This document shows positions 25,280 through 33,981 of a stretch of 34,551 nt of DNA, piece by piece. Position numbers and translations under genes: made by a program. Each line of letters opens with the position of its first letter. Position 1 is the stretch's first letter. The notes under the pieces are model-generated. The model was not told where the DNA came from and did no database searches. It saw only the letters and a program-made list of their open reading frames with translations. The stretch spans positions 50,750 to 85,300 of the forward strand of contig PMAE01000057.1 of assembly GCA_003152485.1 (NCBI GenBank), given 5' to 3'. The DNA comes from Gemmatimonadota bacterium. Lineage in GTDB: Bacteria; Gemmatimonadota; Gemmatimonadetes; Gemmatimonadales; Gemmatimonadaceae.

Positions 25280-25702
25280 ATGTCCACGTCGAATTTGGTG
25301 ACCCTGATCGCGATCGTGATCGGGGCCGGGTTTGCGGTCTACATCGGGTGGCCCAAGACCGGGGTATTTGCACTCTACCAGATCGTCGGGGGCGCGGTGA
25401 TGCTGGTGTCGTTCGGTTTGCTCGTGGTGGCGCGCATTCAGCTCGGCAAGTCGTTCACCGCATCGGCGCGGGCCAGGGCGCTGGTCACGCACGGGCTCTA
25501 CTCGAAGATCCGCAACCCGATCTACGTCTTCGGCGGCGTGTTCATCGCCGCGGTGTTCGTGTATCTCGGGACGCCGCTGGTGTTGCTCCTCTTCGTGGTG
25601 CTGATCCCCCTGCAGATCCAGCGGGCGCGCACGGAGTCGAAGGTGCTCGAACGCGCGTTCGGCGATGAATACCGCGCGTACAAAGCGCGCACCTGGTTCT
25701 AA
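25280..25702 (+). CDS. Isoprenylcysteine carboxyl methyltransferase-like membrane protein
   Basis: A 140-residue integral membrane protein. The ATG at 25280 follows a strong AGGAGGG ribosome site, so the extra 22 codons open upstream are not used. Hydrophobic helices lie at about 5-22, 33-53 and 80-112. The C-terminal part carries the family pattern THGLYSKIRNPIY (71-83), a Glu in RTESKVLERAFGDEY and KARTWF at the end. This is the SAM-binding region of ICMT and phospholipid N-methyltransferase relatives. Bacterial members rarely have known substrates, and the name says only which fold is expected. It stands alone, divergent from the esterase gene, with a long gene-free stretch behind it. Confidence 0.85.
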   Translation: MSTSNLVTLIAIVIGAGFAVYIGWPKTGVFALYQIVGGAVMLVSFGLLVVARIQLGKSFTASARARALVTHGLYSKIRNPIYVFGGVFIAAVFVYLGTPLVLLLFVVLIPLQIQRARTESKVLERAFGDEYRAYKARTWF

Positions 25703-26141
25703 CACCGACCCTCGTCGAGCTCACGGGTCGCGTGACCGGCGACGCGGGCTGACTGCCGCGTCCCGGGGACCGGTCTCCTTGCGATGCGCTGCCGTGGCCC
25801 CCAAATTGGCTGCCCCAGTCAAGCCAGTGGCTGGCCGGTGGCTGAGCGCGACAGGGCATTTTGGCCAATATTAGCGAATTCTGTTTGGCGAAACATGCGT
25901 TTAGGCTCTATCATAGTAGTGACATGATCGCCGCTTGGATCGTGTGGCATCAAATGGAACCAACAACGGCAGATCGTATGCAATGGCCGCGGCACAGAAT
26001 GAGACTGAGTGCCGTTTTGCCAGTGATCGATTGATGGACGGGTAGCAAGCAGTGGATCAAGAAGTGGAGCAAGCAGTGAATCACTCAGCATGGGCGCACA
26101 CGCGAGGATGACGAGTCAGCGCCACCGATAACAATCGAACA
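25703..26141. other. Gene-free, AT-richer spacer with imperfect repeats
   Basis: This 439-base stretch has no convincing gene. From about 25,850 it is visibly less GC-rich than its surroundings. AGCAAGCAGTGGATCA at 26044-26059 recurs at 26068-26083 with one change (period 24). A 90-residue open frame on the minus strand at 25819-26091 lacks family features and is not called. Lower GC and repeats fit decayed foreign DNA or a regulatory region; no transposase relic was recognised. Confidence 0.5.
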
Positions 26142-26390
26142 TGACCCCCTTCTCTCGGGCGGAGCACGTAGCAACTACCGAGTCGAGCGAAGGATGCAAA
26201 AAACAGTTGTGGCAGAGCCGAGCGAAGCCGACCCTGACTTCAGCGACGAGGCGCAGCGAACGCCAGTCGACTTAGTAAACGGGGAGGTGACGCATCAAGA
26301 TGTTGAAGACGCTGCACACACTGCTTCAGCAGTCGTTGTCAGGCTGGATCGTTTGGACCTGACCTAGGCGAAGGGGGTCACTTCTTAACT
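26142..26390 (+). promoter_or_regulatory. Candidate structured mRNA leader of the HD-GYP gene
   Basis: The arms TGACCCCCTTC (26142-26152) and GAAGGGGGTCA (26370-26380) are perfectly complementary and would close a 239-base domain. The right arm contains AAGGGGG, the only good ribosome binding site before the ATG at 26391, so pairing would hide it. Inside are several further pairings. CGAC/GTCG (26244-26247, 26266-26269) encloses GGCG/CGCC (26250-26253, 26261-26264). The hairpin ACTGC-TTCA-GCAGT lies at 26320-26333. GATGC (26193-26197) could pair with GCATC (26292-26296). I could not match it to a known riboswitch, including cyclic-di-GMP classes I and II. A short mobile element with inverted ends is the main alternative, but no target duplication is seen. 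The folding is inferred by eye. Confidence 0.5.
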
Positions 26391-27785
26391 ATGCGAGAAC
26401 CTGTGCCCCGTCACCGCCGGACCGTCGTCTACGTCTCAACGCTGTGTGCCCTCGCGGGCATCTGCATTGCCGCATTGTACCACGCGGCGCCAGGCGTCAC
26501 GCTCCAGCAAGTCGGTACGATCGCGATCCTGACATCGGTCGCGCTCACGGCGGATGGCCTCACCTACGAGCTCGCCGACTACGCGTCGGGGACGCTCGCG
26601 TCGATGCCGTACCTGGCGGCAGTGCTCCTCGTTCCCAGCTGGCTCACCGTAGTCGCCGTCGCGGCGACGAGCGCGTTCACGATCCGCCGCGTCAAAGCCG
26701 ACCGGTTGATGAAGGGTGCGTTCAACATCGCGCAAGCCACGATCGGGATGGCGCTCGCGGTGGCCACCTACCGCGCGCTCGGCGGCGTTAGTCTCGCCGA
26801 TGTGCCCTCCCCCACCTTCCTCCACCTCACGCACGTCGCCACCTGGCCGGGACTGGGCGCCGCGCTCGCGCTCCTGCTCTCGAACAGCCTCATGCTCGGC
26901 ATGGTCGTCTCGCTCCACCAAGGCAAGACCATCCGGCAAGTCTGGTTCAAGGAGCTGCCGCGGATCGGGTTGGGCACGGTGGTGCAGGCCCCGTTGGTCT
27001 TCCTGTTCGCGTGGTTGTACGTGGCGGAAGGCCCCATGGCAGCGCTGATCCTGCTGGCCACGATGCTGCTCGTCCGGTGGGGCCAAATGAAGAACGCGCA
27101 ACTCCAGCGCGTCAACCGCCAACTCCTCGAGCTGATCGTGCGATCGATGGAAGCCCAGAGCCGCTATACCTCGGGGCATTCCCAACGGGTCCAGCGCAAC
27201 TCGGTGTTCATCGCTCGCGAGATCTTAAAGCTCCCCGAGCGCGACATCGACCAGATCGGCGTCGCGGCGCTGCTGCACGACATCGGCAAGATCGGCGAGA
27301 AGTACTCGGTCATCCTCAACAAAGAAGGCAAGCTGACGCCCGACGAGCGACTGGTCATGCAGGAGCATGCGCCGGACGGCGCCGATCTGCTCGCCACGAT
27401 GGCGACCTTTAGCGAGGTCGTCCCGCTCGTCCGCCACCATCACGAAAATTGGGACGGCAGCGGCTATCCCCATGGTCTCGCGGGCGATCGCATCCCGCTG
27501 ACGTCGCGCATCATCATGTTCGCGGACACGATCGACGCGATGACCTCGACGCGTCCGTATCGGCGAGCATTGACCGCGGCCGACGTGCGGGCCGAGTTCT
27601 TCAAGCTGCGCGGCCGTCAGTTCGATCCGAAGATCGCCGACCTCCTGCTCTCGAGCCCGCGGTGGGAGGAACTGTTCACGGAGACCCCGTTCCGCATCAT
27701 TCGCGGCAGCCTGGGCACCATCCCGGTACCGGTCGAGACGCCGGAGCGGGTCACGACGACGGGGAGCATCAAGTTCGGCCAGTAG
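26391..27785 (+). CDS. Membrane-bound HD-GYP domain phosphodiesterase
   Basis: 464 residues. An N-terminal membrane region of about six to seven helices (about 10-230) is followed by a short helical linker and an HD-GYP domain (about 245-440). That domain contains LLHDIGKIG (His296-Asp297) and HHHENWDGSGYP (349-360), the full HD-GYP signature, so hydrolysis of cyclic di-GMP or a related cyclic dinucleotide is likely. The membrane region may sense a signal; its ligand is unknown. Translation probably depends on the AAGGGGG site, which also forms one arm of a long inverted repeat. The gene ends just before a strong stem-loop terminator, so it is likely transcribed alone. Confidence 0.93.
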   Translation: MREPVPRHRRTVVYVSTLCALAGICIAALYHAAPGVTLQQVGTIAILTSVALTADGLTYELADYASGTLASMPYLAAVLLVPSWLTVVAVAATSAFTIRRVKADRLMKGAFNIAQATIGMALAVATYRALGGVSLADVPSPTFLHLTHVATWPGLGAALALLLSNSLMLGMVVSLHQGKTIRQVWFKELPRIGLGTVVQAPLVFLFAWLYVAEGPMAALILLATMLLVRWGQMKNAQLQRVNRQLLELIVRSMEAQSRYTSGHSQRVQRNSVFIAREILKLPERDIDQIGVAALLHDIGKIGEKYSVILNKEGKLTPDERLVMQEHAPDGADLLATMATFSEVVPLVRHHHENWDGSGYPHGLAGDRIPLTSRIIMFADTIDAMTSTRPYRRALTAADVRAEFFKLRGRQFDPKIADLLLSSPRWEELFTETPFRIIRGSLGTIPVPVETPERVTTTGSIKFGQ

Positions 27786-27809
27786 CGAACACCACGGTCC
27801 CGACCGAGA

Positions 27810-27845
27810 CGAACGCCCGATCTGCAGCGACAGATCGGGCGTTCG
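27810..27845 (+). terminator. Stem-loop terminator after the HD-GYP gene
   Basis: CGAACGCCCGATCTG (27810-27824) pairs perfectly with CAGATCGGGCGTTCG (27831-27845) around a six-base loop CAGCGA. It starts 25 bases after the HD-GYP stop and is followed by TTGCGTTCT, a weak T tract. The 15-bp perfect stem is the best terminator candidate in the window. Confidence 0.8.
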
Positions 27846-28175
27846 TTGCGTTCTCCGCTCGTGCCGCTTCCGCGGCGTCGTGCCTCCGCCCGTCTCGTCG
27901 CCCGCCGACCCTGGTGGTGTAGGCGTGAGTGAATGGGCTCGCCCAAGAATCTGGCCCCCCCCACCCCGCGCCGGCAAGGCCGGACACCACCGACACCGAC
28001 CCGCGCTGTCAAGACACTGTATCGCGCTCCGGCGTCCGCGGCCGCGAATGTCAAATGCGTCACGCCGGTTGCCAGACGTGGGCCACCGCACCCATGATGA
28101 CGTCACGATGACGCCCGGACTCGACCGTCCGGGACAGGCAGTGCCTGTGTTCGCTACTCGACACCCTGAGCGGTC
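27846..28175. other. Gene-free spacer before the SARP regulator
   Basis: This 330-base stretch contains a C-rich run near 27954-27966 and no credible open frame. It presumably holds the promoter of the regulator gene starting at 28176. I could not identify promoter hexamers or operator symmetry in it. Confidence 0.45.
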
Positions 28176-31100
28176 ATGGCCTCGCTCGTCCGCCTGCGAT
28201 CGTTGGGTCAGTGCGCACTCGACGTCGGTCCCGTTCGGATCGACCAAGACGCCAAGATGCGCTTTGCGATGTTGTTGTTTCTCGCCATCGAGCGTGGGAA
28301 ACCGATCCCCAGAAGTGCGCTGGCCGAGCTGCTGTGGCCCGGTGCGACATCACACCACGCTCGCCACTCCCTGCGCCACCTCACCTACGTGTTGCGCACG
28401 ATGGGCGCACCGATCCGCGATGGGGTCGGCGCGCTGGAGCTCGCGGCGGACTGTGTAGAGCTCGACTACGAGTCTGCGATCGCGGCCGAGACCGTCCCTG
28501 ACGCGGGCTACCCGGAATTCCTGCCCGGCTATGACCCGCCGTTCTCGGGCGCCTTCTCGGAGTGGGTCGATCGCGAGCGCAGTCGGGTGCACGGCCAATT
28601 TCGAATCCGCCTGTTGAAGGACCTGTCGGCGCGGCGCCTGAGCGGACGGTGGAGCGATGTCGAGCAGGCAGCCCGCAACTGTTTGCGCTTCGACCCGCTG
28701 AACGAGGAGGCTACGCTGGCGCTGGCGGAGGCGACGGCGCTCAACGGGAGCAAAGCGTCCGCCGTGGCCATCCTCGATCACTTCATCGCGGAATTGAATA
28801 CCGGCCCGCGCGATATTCGTATCGCCGCCAGCGTATTGCGTAGACGCATTGCGGAGAAGTTGGCGTCGCCGTACTCGGCGTCGGCGGAAGCGTGCTTCGT
28901 GGGGCGCGAGGGCACGTTGGCCGCGCTCACGACGCACCTGCGTCGGCTGCATCGATCACACGGATCGACCTTCCTGGTGTGGGGGCCAGCCGGCATCGGC
29001 AAGAGCCGTCTCGCGCTCGAAGCCACTCGTGTCGCCACGCTCGAAGGCGTCCGCGTGAGTCGCACGGCCTGCCAATCCACCGATGTGCGGAGGCCGTTGT
29101 CGGTGTTCGCGGATCTCGTACCCGGCCTGCTGGACCTTCCCGGCAGCCTCGGATGTTCGCCGTCATCGCGTCAATACCTGACGCGTCTCACGCAGTTGGA
29201 CGCGCCGTCGCCGGAGCGCGGCGACGCCCTCACGCCCACTCCGAGCGATGCGGCATTCACCCAGGCCCGCATCAGCCAAGCCATTCTCGATTTGATCGAT
29301 GCGGTGTGCGAGGAGCGGCCGCACCTGCTCGTCGTGGAGAACGTGCAGTGGGCGGATTCGCCGTCCGCCGAGATCCTTCGGGAGCTGGTGGACCGCGGGG
29401 AACGGCGAGCCCTGCAACTCATCCTGACATCGCGCCACCTGCCGCCACCCGATACACCCCTCCACGGCTTCATTCAAGGCCTGACGGTGTGCGAGCTGTC
29501 GCCGATCACGGATGACGAGTCGCGGCACCTCTTTGCGAGCGTCACGACCGGGTGCGACCGGGTGCCTGACCAGGACATCCTCGATCGCTACGTCGCGCTG
29601 GCGGAAGGGAATCCGTTCTTCGTCCGAGAGCTGGCCGCGCACTGGGCGACCACCGGTGCCGTGGACAAGCTGCCGTCCTCGCTCACGGCCGCGATACAGG
29701 AGCGACTCGATCAGCTCGAATCGCCCGCCATGCAGGTACTCCAGGTTGCGGCGCTGCTCGGCAAGAACTCGACCTTTGCTCGCGTCGAGCAGATACTTGC
29801 CTACCCACAGTTCCAGCTGCTGGGCTGCCTGCAGGCGCTGGACGCGCAGGGACTGCTCTCGACGGTTGGCAGTCAGGTTCGGGTCAAGCACGACCTCCTC
29901 GCTGAAACGGCGGTCGCGCGCCTGTCGCCTGCAGCCAAGCGGTTTCTCCACCGGCGGATCGGCATCACGCTCGAGGGCGAGATCGATCTCGAGCAATCGG
30001 GCACGCTATGGGAATGTGCGCGCCACCTACAGGAAGCAGGCGAGAAGGCCAAGGCCCTCATCGTGCTGCGACGATGCGCGTGCCAATCGCTCGAGTTGGG
30101 GTCGCCAACGTACGCGGTCGAAATATTGGATCACGCCCAACCGTATTGCGAGACCGACGACGAGCGTCTGCAGCTTCGCCGGGAGCTGGTGCTGGCGCTC
30201 CGCGCGGCGGGACTCTGGACGCGTATCGTCGATTTGGATCGAACAGTGGCGCCGTTCATTACGACTCGACCGACCACGGCGACCGCCCATGATGATGTCG
30301 AGCTGGCCGTGCTCGAGGCCCAATGGGAAACGGAACGCACGATCCCCGCCATCCTCGAGCGTGCACTCGTGTGCCTCCGGGCCCCGACCGCGGCCCCGGG
30401 TCATCGCGTGAGAGCGGGCATTTGGGCCCTCATTCTGGCGCACAACATTCCGGACGCCGAAGTGGCCCGCGATGTCTATCGGACGCTCGGGGATGTGACT
30501 CGAGGAGCACAGACACCGAACGTCGATCGCCTCACGGCCGATCTGATCTATCACACGGCGTTCGGCGACTTGCGCCGCGGCGCCGACGCTGGCGCCCGCC
30601 TCGTCGCGGCGACGCGTCGTGCGGGCGACCAATCGTCACTCAGTCGGGTGATGCGACTCGCGTCGGTTCCCCTGCTGTACCTCGGCCGGTTCGCGGAGGT
30701 CCGCGATCTCTTGTCCGAAGGCCTCGAGATGCTGGAGCGTCGGCGCCTGCGGTGGGGCATGTTCATTACGACCGCATCGGTCGTCCGGAGCTATTTCGAG
30801 GAAGGGGATCTGCGGTCGGCGAGCCTTTGGTACCAGCGCTTGATCCGGCTCGCGGATTCACCGGATGACCTGGCGCGCATGGGACCCGCGCATCTGCTCG
30901 GCGCGAAGATCGCGTTGGTCGAGCATCGGTACGAGGCGCCGGAGGTCGTCAATTTTCCTCCCCTGAGCCGATGGGATACCATTGCGTCGGCCCGGGCCCA
31001 GAGCATCGCGACCGGCGTCTGGGCGTTGAGCGCGCTCCGACGAGGTCTCGTCGCCGACCCGTCAGACTTGATTGCGCGGTTGCGGAGTGTGTTCGAGCGA

Positions 31101-31280
31101 GCGAAATGCGCCGGCAATCAAGACTTCCCGGCCTTTGCGTTGTTCGAGATGATTCGCGCGACGGGCGACGAATTGCTCGCCTCGACGATCCTGCGTCGCT
31201 ATGTCGATCGGGAGCGACGCGAGCGGTCACCGCTCCCGCCGTTTCTCGCGGTCGCCTACGGGTCGCTCGCGATGGGATGA
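28176..31280 (+). CDS. SARP/BTAD transcriptional regulator with STAND-type ATPase and repeat C-terminus
   Basis: 1034 residues built like the AfsR/SARP large regulators. Residues about 5-95 form an OmpR-like winged helix (KMRFAMLLFLAIERGKPIPRSALAELLWPG, starting at 27). A bacterial transcriptional activation domain with TPR-like helices covers about 98-228. An AAA/STAND ATPase starts CFVGREGTL (240-248), with Walker A GPAGIGKS (270-277). Walker B is LLVVENVQWAD (384-394), where the usual Asp-Asp is replaced by Glu-Asn. The remainder (about 560-1034) is helical and probably made of TPR-like repeats that bind a signal. It likely activates target genes upon ATP-dependent oligomerisation. Targets are unknown; no antibiotic or secondary-metabolite gene lies nearby. 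It does not share a transcript with the HD-GYP gene, and a stem-loop covers its stop codon. Confidence 0.9.
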   Translation: MASLVRLRSLGQCALDVGPVRIDQDAKMRFAMLLFLAIERGKPIPRSALAELLWPGATSHHARHSLRHLTYVLRTMGAPIRDGVGALELAADCVELDYESAIAAETVPDAGYPEFLPGYDPPFSGAFSEWVDRERSRVHGQFRIRLLKDLSARRLSGRWSDVEQAARNCLRFDPLNEEATLALAEATALNGSKASAVAILDHFIAELNTGPRDIRIAASVLRRRIAEKLASPYSASAEACFVGREGTLAALTTHLRRLHRSHGSTFLVWGPAGIGKSRLALEATRVATLEGVRVSRTACQSTDVRRPLSVFADLVPGLLDLPGSLGCSPSSRQYLTRLTQLDAPSPERGDALTPTPSDAAFTQARISQAILDLIDAVCEERPHLLVVENVQWADSPSAEILRELVDRGERRALQLILTSRHLPPPDTPLHGFIQGLTVCELSPITDDESRHLFASVTTGCDRVPDQDILDRYVALAEGNPFFVRELAAHWATTGAVDKLPSSLTAAIQERLDQLESPAMQVLQVAALLGKNSTFARVEQILAYPQFQLLGCLQALDAQGLLSTVGSQVRVKHDLLAETAVARLSPAAKRFLHRRIGITLEGEIDLEQSGTLWECARHLQEAGEKAKALIVLRRCACQSLELGSPTYAVEILDHAQPYCETDDERLQLRRELVLALRAAGLWTRIVDLDRTVAPFITTRPTTATAHDDVELAVLEAQWETERTIPAILERALVCLRAPTAAPGHRVRAGIWALILAHNIPDAEVARDVYRTLGDVTRGAQTPNVDRLTADLIYHTAFGDLRRGADAGARLVAATRRAGDQSSLSRVMRLASVPLLYLGRFAEVRDLLSEGLEMLERRRLRWGMFITTASVVRSYFEEGDLRSASLWYQRLIRLADSPDDLARMGPAHLLGAKIALVEHRYEAPEVVNFPPLSRWDTIASARAQSIATGVWALSALRRGLVADPSDLIARLRSVFERAKCAGNQDFPAFALFEMIRATGDELLASTILRRYVDRERRERSPLPPFLAVAYGSLAMG

Positions 31281-31292
31281 CCTCCCATCGCG
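31268..31292. terminator. Stem-loop across the stop codon of the SARP gene
   Basis: CGCGATGGGA (31268-31277) and TCCCATCGCG (31283-31292) are perfectly complementary around a five-base loop TGACC that contains the TGA stop. No T tract follows. Placed between convergent genes, it may act as a terminator in both directions or protect the 3' end. Confidence 0.55.
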
Positions 31293-31350
31293 CGCGACCT
31301 AGGGCCGAACAGTGTTCGCGGAAGGACCGAGAAGCCAAACCCGTGCGGGC

Positions 31351-32169
31351 CTATTGCCGCCCGTGCGCGATCCACCGATTCGTCGCGTCGAGCGCCGCCA
31401 GCACGCTCGCGGTCTCCGCGCTCTCGCGCACCTCGCAGCTGCCCGTCAACATCACGCGCTCGCGCCCGAATTGCGCGGCCACGCCGATGAACACGAACTC
31501 GCGATCGAAGGCCTCGATCAGCTTCACGCCGTCCAATGCCAGCGTCCGCTCACCCTGCTCGGCCTGCGCGATCGCCTTGAGCGCTGCACGGGCCGCGAGA
31601 TCGACCCGAGCGCGCTGTCCCTCGACCCCCTCGGCTTCGCCCGTGTACGAGCTGTCGCCCTTTCGCAGCGTGACCCGGCACAGCACACCGCGGGCGCGCG
31701 AGCGACGCACTTCGACGTCCTCGAAATAAATCCGGCGACGACTCAACTCGTCCGGCACGACACCCGCGAGCGCGGAATCCACTTCCCGCACCAACTCACG
31801 GAACTCATCCGCGCTCGCCACCCCGCGTCCGAGCTGCGGAGCGCCGTGCGGCGCGGCATGCGGCGGGACATGTGGCTCCGGCGCGGGACTGGCTGGTACG
31901 GCCGCTGGCGCGGCCGTCGCTGTCGGCGCGGCCCCCGATCCTCGACCGGGCTCCGAGGATGACGCGACCGAAATCTTCCGGTGGTCGACGCGCATACCGA
32001 GATGGGCGATCAGCGCGCTCTCGATGTTCCGGACCGTCTGCTTCGGCGTATATTCGGCCGTCGTCAGCACGTGGATCTCGTCCACGTCGCCGGAGTCCGA
32101 TGCCACGATCTTGGCCGACATCACGCCCGGCAAGGTGGTCAGCAGCTCTTCCGCCCGACGGATCGGCAA
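31351..32169 (-). CDS. Conserved protein of unknown function with two small domains
   Basis: 272 residues starting with a TTG at 32169, which is preceded by GGGAG at a good distance. The N-terminal domain (about 1-65) contains LPGVMSAKIVASDSGDVDEIHVL and YTPKQTVRNIESALIAHLGMRVDHRKISVA. This layout is found in uncharacterised bacterial proteins and looks like a small alpha/beta fold. A Pro/Ala linker (about 66-115) joins it to a second domain (about 120-272) with RIYFEDVEVRRSRARGVLCRVTLRKG and a helix VDLAARAALKAIAQAEQ. Neither part has an evident catalytic motif, signal peptide or membrane helix. The gene is downstream of the mog/sigma-54 activator pair on the same strand with a 135-base gap, so it may be transcribed separately. 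Confidence 0.75.
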   Translation of the reverse strand: MPIRRAEELLTTLPGVMSAKIVASDSGDVDEIHVLTTAEYTPKQTVRNIESALIAHLGMRVDHRKISVASSSEPGRGSGAAPTATAAPAAVPASPAPEPHVPPHAAPHGAPQLGRGVASADEFRELVREVDSALAGVVPDELSRRRIYFEDVEVRRSRARGVLCRVTLRKGDSSYTGEAEGVEGQRARVDLAARAALKAIAQAEQGERTLALDGVKLIEAFDREFVFIGVAAQFGRERVMLTGSCEVRESAETASVLAALDATNRWIAHGRQ

Positions 32170-32304
32170 GACACTCCCAGCTATAGGAGTGCCGCCCGAC
32201 AGAGATGAATAGTTGACTGCAGCGGGCAGAGGATTACCGCCGATGAGGAGGAAAGCGTCGTCCGAATATGTGGAAAAACCCGCCTGGCATCAAGACTTGG
32301 GGCC

Positions 32305-33981
32305 TCACTCAGATACCATTGTGCGAACATCTGGCGTCGCCCCGGTAAGCGAGAGGTCAACGGTCTCAGGCATATCGAGAATGTGATACTCCTGGAGCTT
32401 TCTGTACAACGTCCGCTCTCCGATCCCCAACATCTCGGCCGCCTTTCTACGGTTCCCCCGACGCTCCCGCAACGCGGCCTCGATCGCCGCCCGCTCGATC
32501 TCCGCCATCGTCATCCCGGGCCGCACCAGCACCACGTTCGGCGGCGGTGGAGCCCCTGGCGCCTCGATTCCCGCCAGGACTCGGCTCCCCCCTCCACCGA
32601 CCGTCTCCAGGGTGTGGGGCCGCTCCTCCGGGCGAGCATACCCCGCCCCCGCCCCTGCCCCCCCGCCCCCGACCTCCCCGTTCGACAACGCCGGGTATCC
32701 CCCTCCACCGACCGCCGCGAGTGGCTCCGTCCGCCGCCGCAGCTCCTCCACCTGCAGCTTGAGCTCCACCAAGCTGCGCACGATGAACTCGATCTCCCGG
32801 CCTTCCACGCCGTCCCGACCGCGCACGAGCGGTCCGACGTGCACCGGTAGGAACCGTGCGCCCGCATCCCTGATCTCTCGCGGGATGTCGGCGGGCCCAA
32901 TCTCATGGCCCGGGGACAGCACCACCATGCTCTCCACCAGATTTCGCAACTCTCGGACATTTCCCGGCCACGGATACTCCACCAACATCTGCAACGCCTC
33001 GCCGGAAATGCCGTGGAACGGCCGGTCGTGCTGCGCGGAAAACTCCTGGATGAATCGCCGCACCAGGATCGGGATATCCGCTCTCCGCTCCCGGAGCGGC
33101 GGGAGATAGATGCTCAGCACGTTCAGCCGATAGTACAGATCCGGGCGAAACGTCCCCTCCTCCACCTGCTGCCGCAGCGGACGATTCGTGGCCGTGATCA
33201 CACGGACGTCCACTCGGATCGCCTGCGTCCCACCCACGCGCGTGACTTCTCGCTCCTCCAGCACCCGGAGCAGCTTGACCTGCGTCGCGGGCGGGATGTC
33301 GCCGATCTCGTCGAGAAAGAGCGTCCCGGTATCCGCCAGCTCGAACCGTCCGATCCGCCGCTCCGCGGCGCCCGTGAACGCGCCCTTCTCGTGTCCGAAC
33401 AACTCGCTCTCGAGCAGTGTCTCGGGCAATGCGCCGACGTTCACCGCGATGAACGGCCGCCCGCGCCGCGGTCCCAGCCGATGCATCGCGCGCGCGACAA
33501 GCTCTTTGCCGGTTCCGCTTTCTCCCTCGACCAACACGGTGCTCGACACCGGCGCCATCTGCTCGACTTTGACCAGCACTTCGCGGATCGCTTCGGACTC
33601 GCCGTACAAACCCGTGTCCCGCGCCAGCGCCTGGCGATCCGCCAACCGCCGTACGCCGGCCGCGACTTCTTCGGGTACGATCGGCTTGATGTACACCTCG
33701 CTGTAGCCAAGGCCCCGGAGTCGCTCCACCATCCCTTCTTCGCCGATGTCGGACAGGCCGACGATCGCCGCGCCTGCCCACAGCTGCTCCCGCACGAGCG
33801 CCAAGTTCTGCTGGTCGAGGAGCGTGCCCGTCATCACGACGACGTCCGGATGCACCCGTGCCAACGTGCCGCGCACGTCGTCGAGTGGCGACACGACCTC
33901 GGTGTCCACGCCTGAGCGCTCGAGCAACGCGTTCACCCGCACAGCGGGCTCCACGTCGGTCAGCATCACGACGACCTTCAT
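32305..33981 (-). CDS. Sigma-54-dependent activator with degenerate receiver domain
   Basis: 558 residues from the ATG at 33981. The N-terminal receiver-like domain (1-115) has Thr51 (DVVVMTGTLLD) where the phospho-acceptor Asp belongs and only one Asp (Asp9) in the acidic pocket, while Lys99 (YIKP) is kept. It therefore probably cannot be phosphorylated in the usual way. The AAA+ domain (about 125-365) has Walker A GESGTGKE (153-160), the sigma-54 contact loop GAFTGA (200-205), DEIGDIP (224-230) and the WPGNVREL segment (338-345). A Gly/Pro-rich linker (about 420-480) leads to a Fis-type helix-turn-helix (about 493-533, GNRRKAAEMLGIGERTLYRKL). It activates promoters read by RpoN; targets are unknown. 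Its ATG overlaps the stop of the mog gene by four bases. Confidence 0.93.
   Translation of the reverse strand: MKVVVMLTDVEPAVRVNALLERSGVDTEVVSPLDDVRGTLARVHPDVVVMTGTLLDQQNLALVREQLWAGAAIVGLSDIGEEGMVERLRGLGYSEVYIKPIVPEEVAAGVRRLADRQALARDTGLYGESEAIREVLVKVEQMAPVSSTVLVEGESGTGKELVARAMHRLGPRRGRPFIAVNVGALPETLLESELFGHEKGAFTGAAERRIGRFELADTGTLFLDEIGDIPPATQVKLLRVLEEREVTRVGGTQAIRVDVRVITATNRPLRQQVEEGTFRPDLYYRLNVLSIYLPPLRERRADIPILVRRFIQEFSAQHDRPFHGISGEALQMLVEYPWPGNVRELRNLVESMVVLSPGHEIGPADIPREIRDAGARFLPVHVGPLVRGRDGVEGREIEFIVRSLVELKLQVEELRRRTEPLAAVGGGGYPALSNGEVGGGGAGAGAGYARPEERPHTLETVGGGGSRVLAGIEAPGAPPPPNVVLVRPGMTMAEIERAAIEAALRERRGNRRKAAEMLGIGERTLYRKLQEYHILDMPETVDLSLTGATPDVRTMVSE

Noticed and set aside
25819..26091. 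90-codon minus-strand open frame in the AT-richer spacer
   Set aside because: No ribosome site, no recognisable domain and atypical composition; no transposase or toxin motif seen.
26142..26380. Mobile element with terminal inverted repeats (MITE-like)
   Set aside because: The ends are inverted repeats, but no flanking target duplication is seen and the right arm doubles as the ribosome site at a functional distance from a start codon. It is kept only as an alternative.
26142..26390. Known cyclic-di-GMP riboswitch (GEMM-I or class II), RNase P RNA, tmRNA or group II intron
   Set aside because: None of the conserved sequence blocks I remember for these classes is present.
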